Assembly (NCBI GenBank): GCA_029378245.1
Contig: JARKIF010000006.1
Span: 1,364,001 to 1,428,000, forward strand
Direction: 5' to 3'
Length of the DNA stretch: 64,000 nt
Source: Roridomyces roridus
Taxonomy: Eukaryota; Basidiomycota; Agaricomycetes; Agaricales; Mycenaceae
The translations under genes were made by a program, and so were the position numbers. The notes under the pieces are model-generated. The model had not been told where the DNA came from. It saw only the letters and a program-made list of their open reading frames with translations, and made no database searches. The first letter of the stretch is position 1, and the number at the start of each line of letters is the position of its first letter. Below, in pieces: positions 10,474 through 20,170 of the stretch.

Positions 10474-12534
10474 CTTGAGAGAAGAGGAGGATAGACTGGG
10501 GTGGGAAAGGTGATCCTGTCTGACTTGACAGCTGCGTTATATATGCCTGAGACAGAGTCATGTGCTTATGCGCGATAACTTAGGAGACGAGGCTGTCAGA
10601 CACACAGCTTCAGATGTATTGCAGATAGGGCGACGGGTTTTGGAAACAAAGTCAAAAGGTTGTTGGACGGGTTTCTAATCATCAACAGCCTAACTTTTGT
10701 ATCCAATTGACCAAAAGGGACGTCCCAGACTCCGATTGCAGTACACGGATGTCGCCCGCGAGTTTCAATGGCCATGAATTCGGTGTTAAAGATAGTTCTT
10801 CGGTAGCTCAGACGCCCCAGTACACCGATGGCGCCCGTCGGATTAGACGCTGAGGAGACGCGCACTGTGATGTCGACTATCGACATCCCGTTAGACGCCC
10901 CTTCGAAATGGGAACAATCAAGATACGATTGCCCACCGGCTACGTGCATTTGAGAAGAGGACCTCCCCAAGCCAACGCCTCTCGCCATTAGCATCATGAC
11001 TCATGAGGGAAGAGTTGGGGACGAGCGCCAGGGGCGAGAAGGCTCGAAAATCGGCTGAAACAGGAGACCAAACAGCAGGATGAGGGCGCAGGAAGAGACC
11101 CAGGACGCCAGCGGTGGACCGTGGTGGTGGTGAGAGTCGAGTCCAAATCGAGTCTGCCGTTGCTCTGCCGACGCAGCCGAATTACATCCGTGATGTTTGA
11201 TGTCAGATTTTATCCTCTCTCTTACAAACCTTCGCACGTTCGATGCTCTTGCGATGCTCCGTAACGCGGAACCTCTAACACAAGACTTAAACTTAATCAC
11301 GATACAAGTCGGCGTATTTTCCCAAGGGGCTTCAATGATAAGAAAAATGTAACATACCTTCCAATTTTTTTTTTCAGAGGGTCGAGGGACCCTCCCTCCC
11401 TACGTAATGATTGATCCCATCAGATCTTCCTTTTTAGGTATCATCTCCGGGCAACATCGCCTCAGTACACTACACAAGAGCCCCCGTATTGAAGGAATAT
11501 ATATTTTCTGTGTACACAATGCATGTTGAGCCTATCAGGCCACTCAAAAGGTGTGCAAGTAGCAAATAAAAAATGCTCCAAGCTTCTGCCGGTTCACTGA
11601 ATCGAACTCCCGCCAACTCGCACTTATGCAGTTACCATATTTGGTAGTGGCTGTACCTACCCCTCCCCACCGATATAGTAATAATCTTTTTCATTCTTTC
11701 TCGACAACCGCTGGGCCGATTAGCCTCAAATAATTTTTCCTGTACTCCCAAGAGTCTACATCACACATTGGAGACCCCATACAAGAAATTCGCATTTTTG
11801 AAGCCCCTTGTATTTTCCCCTCTCCAAGGATTCAACCACTCCCTTTCAGTACACCTGCTTTTATGGGCCATTGCTAGCGCATGGCAATCCGAGTCTGGGG
11901 GTGTGGACACCGGAAGGGAAGGCCCGAGATATTGTAGCCGTGAGAAGAGTGCATTCCAATGAGGCAATCAAGTCCAAGGGGCAATAATCAATTTCGAATG
12001 ACGAGAACACAATGCACACGAAGACAGAGAAATTTGAGAGTCCGGCAGCACATTGATGGAGAGATCTTAGCAAGTTCAGGAATACAGTGAGTCGGAGTCA
12101 GCCAGTCTCCAGATTGGAAAAGCCAAGGGAAAGCACGAACTCGTTGCCCGGAGAGTCACAGAAACGGACATTGGGAATCGGGAATCGGATGTGTGGTGGT
12201 CTGAAGCAAGAGGCGCGCAGCCGCTGTCAACGGAGCTGTCAACGGCTGGAGGTGGAGCTGGCGGGTTGCCGTCTCGCTGCCGTTAACCGTCGGTGAGATC
12301 GCAACCCATCGGCTGGAGAGAAGCCAAGAGATCCATGTTCAAGGCTTACTAAAAGCAAGTTAGTAGTCAAAGATGTCATCGAAGAAAAATGGGACCCCAC
12401 TTTGGCGGAAAACGGGCCGATAAAGCCGAGCTTAAAAATAAAATTTTAAGACTCGGAATTGTTTATTTCAAAAATTCTATTTTTCAGTAGTTGTTTGAGT
12501 AGTTGTCCAAGGAGCTTCCGAGACCTTCCTACGG
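10474..12534. other. Gene-poor 2 kb spacer
   Basis: I find no supported gene. A 133-codon minus ORF at 10596-10997 has no domain, no promoter signal and mixed composition. Poly-T and AT-rich stretches occur around 11360 and 12440. The left end carries the promoter of the DUF4419 gene. Confidence 0.4.
10537..10544 (-). promoter_or_regulatory. TATA box of DUF4419 gene
   Basis: Minus-strand ATATATAA about 65 nt upstream of the ATG at 10473, a good position for a fungal core promoter. Confidence 0.4.
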
Positions 12535-14514
12535 CTACAACTCTCCGTACACTTCGTCGAGAATTGCCGAGAATTGCCGCTCGATGGCTGCGCGCCTGAG
12601 AGAGCGTCGGCTGTTAGCTTATGTAGAACCCCACACCAGAAACAAAAGACGCACCTGAGGTTGCCTTTCATCTAGGTTCGCCATAGAAATTAATGGCAAG
12701 CAATAAAGTAGGCAGAAGTAGACGGACCGTCCTAGGCAGCACCCCCTGGTCCACGATGAAAATCAGCCTTTTCCGTGATGCTCTCCGACCTGTATCGACG
12801 AATATTGAATTCATGCATGCGCGTGAGTATCGTCTCCTTCAAGCTATCATCCGACAGCGTCGAGGCGCTGTGAGGTTCGATGAACAGAGCCGGGATAGGC
12901 CGGAAGGATCCGACGACGATACAGCGCTCGACGAGATCCCCACACGTCTCGCGCACCTTTTCTTCAATCGACCTGTACTCACGTCATATTTTAGTTGGTA
13001 GACATGTGCGAGTAGTATATGCACGCACTTTGTATCGCACCAGTACGCTGATTTCGTCTTGATCCAGTCATCGTTCCGTCCACGGAACACATACGAACCA
13101 TCCGACATACGTTCGAACAGGTCTCCGGAATGAAACGTCCCGTCAGCGGCTAGGAGCTGGGGGTGGGGCAGCCGCGGAGAGTCGGGGAGCACTATGAGCT
13201 CGAAGAGCTCAGTGGATTCCGATTCATCAATGGTCTTTGAGACAGGATCGAATCTGCAAGACACGGTCGGTATGGGTCGGACGTAACGACTTGGCTTTCC
13301 GGGGACGCTGGCCATGAGGATACCTAGTATCGGCTCAATGTAGATTCGTAGGGAAGAAGAACACCACACACCGCATTCGGTCATGGCATAAACATCCTGC
13401 AGCAAAGCGTTTATAACGCGAAACGAAAAGAACAACAAGCTCACCACCAAATGAACGCCGTTCTGGAAGCACCAATCATCCTCCACAATTGGTAAAGCAA
13501 CACCGCCGTACGAGATACTTCTCATCCGTTGCAACAGCTGCAAAGTTGCCCGATCTCTCTTGGCAGCTTGAATGTGCGGAAAGAAGAAGGTGCCGACCAT
13601 GGCCATGCGATTCAAACCGCAGACATCGACCAGCGTAAACAGGTCCTGCGTTGTTACCGACTCTCCCGAAGGATACACGATGCAAGATCCCATGGTCAAA
13701 CATGATAAATACACTAGAGTAGGCGGCGGGCCAGTGTGAGGAGGAGACAAAGTGGCCAGGGAACAGTACGTACGCATCAATACCGTGATGGAGTTTATAC
13801 TCCCTCGGCTGAGGAAGACGTCCTGGGTGTCGAACTTGTTGCGCTGAAATATGTCGACTTCCGCCTTGTAAGCCGCGGCGACGAACTTTTGAGTGACCGG
13901 AACGAGCTTGGGGCTGCCGGCCGAGGTCGACCCGGACGTAAGATAGATGAAGCACACGTCCGCATCACATGGAAGGTCCTCAATCCGGGGCAAGGACGAG
14001 CTATCGTATGCGATGTCGTTCATGGGCATTATAGCGATGGCCGGGAGAGTGTAGTCTGCGATGGAAGACACCAGGGATGAGTCGTACACGATGGCTTTCG
14101 CCTCGGCGTTTTGCATGAGCTCGGAGATGATGCTCTTGTCCAAGAGACGAGGAGGAATCATCTCAGGCACGTAACCGAGTCGAGATAAAGCGATGGAGTA
14201 AAGGAAGTGGTGATATGGGCGTCCGTCAATCCTTGTCAAGAATGAATTAGGGGGAGGGGAAAGGAGGGGGGTCCCACCCACAGCATGGCAATCACGGAAC
14301 GCGGAGGAATTTCCTTTGCTTGAAGATCGATCAATAAAGCGCAGGCCACCCGCTCGACATCGGCGGCGAATTCGGCGACAGTGACGTCGACCCATTCGTC
14401 AGTAGATCCCGGCTTGGGCAGCTTGAATAGAGTCGTATGGCCTCGTGTCAGCGCGCGATGTTGCAAAAGGGCGAGATGATTCAGCTCGAGAGTGCTGCCC
14501 AGCGCGGATTCCAT
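12535..14514 (-). CDS. Stand-alone NRPS-like adenylation protein, one frameshift
   Basis: Model: complement(join(12535..12595,12655..12671,12728..12972,13029..13323,13372..13396,13445..13713,13774..14231,14282..14514)), eight exons. It is an AMP-forming acyl-adenylate enzyme of the ANL superfamily, closest in style to the A domain of fungal adenylate-forming reductases. Visible: P-loop-like YLTSGSTSAGSPKLVPVT, DVYAMTECG (A5), DGTFHSGDLF (A7, ATP-ribose Asp), FRGRNDDWIKT (A8 hinge), ETCGDLVERCIVVG, and the A10 Lys segment GVLPRT-MKGNLRRAAIE. It ends right after the A domain: no carrier or reductase domain, so it cannot by itself reduce or transfer a product. Lesion: one surplus base near 12763-12772 (in a GAAAAGG run) breaks the frame before the A10 Lys. 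The frame left uncorrected stops at 12732. Real mutation or assembly error is undecided. Confidence 0.75.
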
Positions 14515-15097
14515 AGTGGGAGATATTGGGGTGAAAGGGACAATGGTCCGGCACTTTATACTCGTTCAAGCTCAAAGCTGGCACGTTCTTCAAAGCTTCA
14601 CGTAGCATAGTAATTTGGTGGCGTCGTATCGGTTCTGCCATATGTAATGTCCGCGGTTGTATGGTGCGTTTTAAAACCCCCATTGACCCCCCATTAAAAG
14701 CGCCGTCAGCAAGGTTAGAAGACTGGGAGATGCTAGCAGACGCACTGGAGGTGTCCGATCCCGGTTCTCCCAGTGCAGCCGACCGCACGCCGTGGGGGAG
14801 AGCTCCGAAGATGACTCTGCGGGACGTGCGTAGTACGTCAATAGTACGTACTACTTACCTGGTGCGGCAGATTCGAGGGTCGTAATACAAGGGTAGGTAG
14901 ATACAAGGGCCAAGTGGGTAGTGGCCACGTGCGGACGGCGGCAAGTACTCCAAAAAGCGGGGCACAAGGGGGGAGGAAGATTCAACACGGAGATGGTGGG
15001 TTTCTTCCAAGTCCAGTGACAGCTGGTAGCCGCGCGAATTAGACCCGCTCCGTGATGTCGGATCAACTGCGCCCTGACCCTCTTGATTCCGCCCACC
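14515..15097. promoter_or_regulatory. Bidirectional promoter region, adenylation gene / hydrolase
   Basis: 583 bp between two divergent start codons. It contains near-palindromic AGTACGT/ACGTACT motifs around 14831-14852. Shared regulation is inferred from geometry only. Confidence 0.35.
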
Positions 15098-16213
15098 ATG
15101 TCCTCCCAGGTCCCGTCCGGTCTGGACTCGGACCCCACGGCGTACCTCGCACTCCCGCGCTTCAATAAGACCCTCGACTTCCCAGTCGACTCGGAGCTTG
15201 CTGGTGGGGGCGATACAGCCACGGTCACCTACGCGCTCACAGACGCTCCATCCGATGGCTCGTGGCCTCTTCTCGTCTTCTTCAACGGTCTCGGCGGACA
15301 TCGCCTCATCGCATCCTTGATCGAAGGCATCGGACGGGAACATCAAGTCCAAATTCTCGCCATCGACAAGCCCAACGGGGGCGGCTCTGCGCAGGGAGTG
15401 TCACTGCCACTGCACCTCCGGACGCGATGGATGCACACAGCTCTCCTCGCTGTCCTAACTTCCGAACACCGGGCGCGTTTCGCCATCTTCTCCCACTCTA
15501 ACGGTGTCTTCTACTCGCTCTACACACTTCTACACCTTCCGCCTACCCTCACCATGACGAGCTGGACTCTCAGCGCTCCCTTCGTGCCACATAAAATTAG
15601 CGGCAACATCGGGCTCGGCATCGCCGCTGCCCTTCCCACAGCCCTCCCCAACGCCTTCGGTTCGCTACTACAAATCGTCCCACCCGTCGCACGGGCTGCA
15701 AATTGGAGCAGCGGCCTTCTTTCTGCTCCTTCTTCTTCCACACAAGCAGAGAGCATTGCAGCCCTCGAAGCACGCAAATCTCCCCACGAGCGCGAGTACA
15801 TGCACCGTTCCGTCGGCTCTGCATGCCGCGTGGAGGTCATGCGTCGCTCCCTAGCGGAATCACGCGTCGCAATCGGACAGGAGACGCTCTTCTGCTTGCA
15901 CGGCTCGTCTTCCACGGGAGGAGAGACCGTTTGGGGTCTCGGTGTAGGGGCGTCTGACGCGGAAGTGCTGAGGGGTGCGTTTTCACGTCTTGTGGAACGA
16001 TATCCAGGTGATGCGTTGAGTATGCGGGTCGTGTATGGTGCGGCAGACGGGTTAGTGCCGACCAAGGGGCGTGTGTGGCTTAAAGCGACGCTGGAGGAAT
16101 TGGAGTTGCTGAGGGACGAGCAGGCTTGGACGGAGGTGTCAGGTGCGGGGCACGATGACGTGCTGTTTCGAGAGGAGGTGATGAGTGGGATGCTCAAGCG
16201 TGTGGTGCGATGA
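15098..16213 (+). CDS. Alpha/beta-hydrolase family protein
   Basis: Intronless, 371 aa. The ATG at 15098 has a strong context (CCACCATGTCC); an in-frame ATG 15 nt upstream is weaker. Alpha/beta-hydrolase features in order: LLVFFNGLGGHR (oxyanion loop, residue ~75), ILAIDKPNGGGS, FAIFSHSNGVFYSLY (nucleophile elbow S-H-S-N-G, ~residue 135), a lid-like helical insertion, VVYGAADGLVP (acid Asp) and SGAGHDDVLF (catalytic His). The complete triad is present, so an active esterase or lipase-like enzyme is likely; the substrate is unknown. Being divergent from an adenylate-forming gene, it might act in the same pathway, which is inference. No signal peptide. Confidence 0.75.
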   Translation: MSSQVPSGLDSDPTAYLALPRFNKTLDFPVDSELAGGGDTATVTYALTDAPSDGSWPLLVFFNGLGGHRLIASLIEGIGREHQVQILAIDKPNGGGSAQGVSLPLHLRTRWMHTALLAVLTSEHRARFAIFSHSNGVFYSLYTLLHLPPTLTMTSWTLSAPFVPHKISGNIGLGIAAALPTALPNAFGSLLQIVPPVARAANWSSGLLSAPSSSTQAESIAALEARKSPHEREYMHRSVGSACRVEVMRRSLAESRVAIGQETLFCLHGSSSTGGETVWGLGVGASDAEVLRGAFSRLVERYPGDALSMRVVYGAADGLVPTKGRVWLKATLEELELLRDEQAWTEVSGAGHDDVLFREEVMSGMLKRVVR

Positions 16214-17086
16214 GATAGACAATTGAATTCAATGAGACCTCTCTCTCATTCTCAAGCGAATATTCGTTGCTTGTCTCGTGCATTCCTGTGGGCCTTCCTG
16301 AACCTACGACGCCACGCAGATCTCGGATCGTGCCCGATACCCTCGGAGTATATTGAGTACGGTGTGTTCGATTCTTTCGAGCTGTTCGGAATTGCGGAGT
16401 AGGTGTCACCTTCGTTCAGGACCACAGCTTTTGCTATCTGTAGGGTGCGGACAGGTCTGTGAACTCTTGTGGACTGTGGCGTTCCCGCGCCGCGCGCGAA
16501 ACATTGATATCGCTGTCGCCTGACGCAGGGCGGAACGTTCGATTCCTCTGCCCGGTAATAGAAGAGACATGCTGTTGACCTTTTTTGTCTTCTTTTTTCT
16601 TTCGGAATCTAGGCCATGTGCCCGGGTGCTCACTCGGTCACTCACGCCACACTTGACGTCTGGTGCCGAGGTTCGAGTCCCGCCAAAGGATATGGTCTAT
16701 TCGCAGTCTTTCCCCCTCTACGTTGGGCTCACAAATTTCGCTATCCAGTAGAGTCTCTTTTACGTCCGCGCGCTCGTATGATGATTTGCTTGCACTTTTG
16801 AAGTGGAGGTTTGGTTTTTACTCGATTTCTGGACGAAAATCGAGCTCACAATCGGTACACTTCTGCAGAGGCTCGCGGACCGTGGTTGTCACTCCCGTAA
16901 TGTGTACAACGGCTCCGCTGGTGATGTTCGATTCCTGCCAGAGTAGTTGGAAGTCCCCGGCGTTTTTGGTTTTGTTTTCAGGAAACACATCCAGTGGTCT
17001 TTAATTGAAGCTCTCATTCTCTATTTACGTTTGGGCTCACGACTTTGGCTAGGCTGGTATAGAGAAGAAGGTTCGTTTTGACCCGC
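16214..17086. other. Intergenic with a tRNA-like box B motif
   Basis: No protein gene. At about 16669-16683 the string GGTTCGAGTCC exactly matches the pol III box B consensus, 30-45 nt after a D-arm-like GCTCACTCGGTCACTC. The T stem does not pair well and no acceptor stem forms, so this is not a functional tRNA; a decayed SINE head is possible. Confidence 0.3.
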
Positions 17087-17943
17087 TTATCCGGAGATTC
17101 TAGTATCTGACAAATAGATGTGTATGTACCCGTTAGTATATTCCGATTTCACGGGAAATGTGTCATTCTAATGGAGAGCTTGGTAAGATGGAGCTCGCCC
17201 GTTTCTATGGTTCCAAGTCTTTTTCGAAGCCCAAGTTATGCTGAGATTTTAGGACGCCTACGACACAGTGGTCAATCTTGGGTCAATTCTCAATCAGTTT
17301 CCTTGAAGCGGACTGTCAAACCCTCGTGATCGATTGATCGCTGAGTAACACACATTGTTGGAGCAAACAAAAGAGCAGCGCTTCTCTCGTGCTGGTGGCT
17401 GGATGGCGCAGAAGTGAGTCAGCGACTCACCGTCAAGCCGCTTCATCATCCATGCGCTGGTAAAACGGCGTGCATAATGCTGCATTTCAAGTGCATTTGG
17501 TAAAACCCGGAGATTCTAGTCTCTTACAAACAGACGCTATGTATGTACCTCGTTAGTATATTCCGATTTCACGGGAAATGTGTCATATCCTATGGACCAG
17601 GAGAGATCATGGCCCTCGCCCTATATTGTTATAAGCCTTTTTTGAAGCCCGGAGGAAGCTGGGATTTCAGGACGTCAATATTAATATTTCTTGGGTCAGT
17701 TGAACCGGAAGCGGAATATCAAAACCTCGTGATCGCTGAGTGAGACCTCTCATTGATCGCTGAGTAAATCTTTCTTGGCTCAGTTCGGAGTTGAACCGGA
17801 TATCAAAACCTCGTGGTCGGTGAGTAAGACCTCTGAACCGTGAACGCAGTGACTGTCGAACCCCGTGATCACTGTCGCTGAGTAACACGCATTGTTGGAG
17901 CAAACATAAATAACGCGGCTGCGGCCGCGCTTCTCTCACTTCA
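17087..17943 (+). repeat. Tandemly duplicated GST promoter region
   Basis: Segment A (about 17087-17392) and segment B (about 17506-17943) are direct duplicates. Both contain CCGGAGATTCTAGT, a long shared block around GTTAGTATATTCCGATTT followed by CACGGGAAATGTGTCAT, and end with CATTGTTGGAGCAAAC. B runs straight into the leader of the GST gene at 17959, so A looks like the remnant of an older promoter copy. B is longer because the element TGATCGCTGAGTRA has multiplied in it (near 17731, 17754, 17814, 17873; once in A at 17334). The core CGCTGAGTAA resembles bZIP (AP-1/antioxidant-type) sites, which would suit a GST gene; that reading is inference. Confidence 0.65.
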
Positions 17944-17958
17944 AGTTCCTCCTTCCTC

Positions 17959-18947
17959 ATGTCCGAGCAACTCACTCTTCACACCGCAAAGGTACAGTCT
18001 CCACACAATTCTCCTGCCCATCCAACTCTGAGCCAACTAGATTTGCCCTTTTGCCCACCGCGCAAGTCCCTGAGCCCGTGTTATGTACGATCTGCGCAGC
18101 TGATCACTGGCGGAATTCAGGTCGAGTTGGCGTTGGCCGAGGCCAAGGCGGGATATACACGCTTCGAGATTGACCTTTCCAACAAACCAGAGTGGTATGC
18201 CCCGAAAGTGAACCCAGCGAGCAAGGTGCGTTTTGGCCTCCCATTCACAGCTGTCTCTGAACACAGCCTACAGGTACCGGCAATCGGTAAGCCCCACGCG
18301 TCCAGTTCGCACAAGCTCACGTCCCTTTGCCTACGGCGGCCCACAAACCTCGCCCGAGCTCCCCACCCCCGAATCGGTCAAAATCGCCGAATCCCTCATC
18401 CTCGTCGAATTCATCGCCGACCTCTATCCCGAGTCCAACATCCTCCCAAAGGACCCTGTTCAACGTGCTCACACGCGTTTCTTCATCGACGTCTTCTCGA
18501 CCAAGGTCCTCCCAGTGTATATGGGCCCTGTCGCGCGCGGGCAGTCGTTCGAGCCGTTGTGGGAGGCCCTCGAGGCTTTGCAGGAGCTCCTCATGCCTGG
18601 CAAGACTTACGCCGTGAGCGACGAGTTTACCGCGGCGGACATTGCTATCACGCCGTTCCTCGCTCGGCTGGAGGTGTGCATCAAGAACGATATCGGTGCG
18701 TACAAGGCGGGCGAGGGCATCAAGGCTGCCGCCGAGTTCTTTGAGGGGGAGCGGTTCAAGCGGCTGCGGGAATATTACGAGGCTATCAAGAGCAGGGAGA
18801 GCTTCAAGGCGACTTGTGATGAGGTGCGTGGTTTAGCTTGTTTTCTTACATCGAGACTAACGAGTGTAGAATTATCTCAAAGAGAAATACGCGTCGCGTT
18901 TCGCGCCGATCCGGGAGCAGCTGCCTGCCGCTGCTGCTCAAGCCTAG
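17959..18947 (+). CDS. Omega-type glutathione S-transferase
   Basis: Model: join(17959..17991,18041..18061,18121..18225,18274..18286,18330..18823,18870..18947), 247 aa. N-terminal thioredoxin fold: LTLHTAKICPFAHRVELALAE with the omega-class catalytic Cys in CPFA, then VPAI (cis-Pro) and AYGGP. C-terminal helical domain: ILVEFIADLYPES, FTAADIAITPFLARLEVCIKNDIGA. It conjugates or reduces substrates with glutathione in the cytosol. Two oddities: the second intron (18062-18120) uses a GC donor (GCAAGT), needed to join CPFAHR to VELAL. The fourth intron (18287-18329) keeps the frame but ends in TTG, with no AG at the expected junction; the pseudogene copy has a proper CAG there. So splicing of this allele may fail or use a site I have not identified. 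Confidence 0.7.
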
Positions 18948-19898
18948 CTCCGTCCAATCCAAATTTCTCCCTCGCTCTCTTTGTCTTCCCGTACACACGT
19001 CCTATTCTTGTTTTGATATCCCGACACGGGAAGTCCAAGTAATACACACAAGACACTGTTTAGATCCGTAAATATTACAGGTGTGCGTGTTCAAACGTTC
19101 CAGTCTGCACAACCGAACTGGCAGCCCTATTCCCTGCCCAACGTCCACCAGGGAGGGACGAGTCGTTCGTCGTCCGCCGCCTCTTCCTCGGCGGCAACGT
19201 TGGTGTGGGCCGAGACGTGCAACTGGGGCAGATGAGGTTGTGTCTTTGATGTTGAAACCTATAACTTACAGGGATGTCTCAGTTTCATCGCGCGATCGAC
19301 GAGTCCGCACACGACTTTCCGTCTCCGCCTTCGGATCCGACTCTTATCGCCCGCAGAGTACCTCCTCTCGGAAGGACTACTCATTTATTGCTCTCGAGGT
19401 CTCCCTGCGGTCATGCTCAATCGTCAGACCTCCATCACAGCTCGGAAGATGACGCCCAGACCTGCAGTCGTTTGCGTTCGTTGTATCTAAGTGGGTTCTT
19501 CATTTTGAACTTTTGCTCATACAGCGTGCAGAGCTTGCCCTTGGACGCCCCACTACGCAAGCACTGCACTCGATTAGCATTCGCCATGAAACACCTCCTT
19601 GTGCCCGAACCAGGTTTGTCTCAAGTGAAAGGAGGTAGGTATTTTTTTTCCCACCAGCGTGAATTTACATTGACTTCGGTTGTCCCGACGTGCAGCGTTG
19701 TTGTGTGCAGAGCTTAGCCGCCGAGAACGTGGGTGTCCTTACACCGCGACGAGACACGTCGCATGAGGTTCAACCGGCGTCGCGATCGGTCGGGTGTCAG
19801 CGACAATGGACACAGAACGGCGATCCGAGATTTCCGAACAGAACAGAAAGGCCAGTATAAAAGTCGGGCTCCGTCCATCTTCTCCTGGTCCGTTTGAA
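18948..19898. other. Intergenic, nothing recognised
   Basis: 3' flank of the GST gene and promoter of protease copy 1. Several mid-sized ORFs overlap here in different frames; none shows a domain or consistent splice sites. Confidence 0.4.
19856..19863 (+). promoter_or_regulatory. TATA box of protease copy 1
   Basis: TATAAAAG 43 nt upstream of the ATG at 19899. Shows that copy 1, unlike copy 2, retains its original promoter and start. Confidence 0.45.
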
Positions 19899-20170
19899 AT
19901 GATTCTCCTTCCACTGCTTGCTATTGTCTGCTTGTCAGATGCTGCTGCTCTCCCTACCGCTGAATCTGTGGTGCACCTCTCCGGGAAAGTAACGCGCCCA
20001 GGTTTCAAGCGGCACGGCCTCGTAACCGGACGCAGGGCCGTTCCCAACACAATACCACTTGATGGGGCCGCCTTTGAGAACGAATACCTCGTCAACATCA
20101 CCGTCGGAGGAAAAGGATTCCAGGTCATTTTCGACACGGGCAGGTTCATCTCCTCTTCGCTTTGTATCTG

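Noticed and set aside
10596..10997. 133-codon minus-strand ORF
   Set aside because: No domain, no splice partner, no promoter signal, and composition unlike neighbouring genes.
12839..14395. Single 518-codon ORF as the adenylation gene
   Set aside because: It reads through several introns; splicing restores family motifs and extends both ends.
16600..16690. tRNA gene
   Set aside because: Box B matches but T stem and acceptor stem do not pair.
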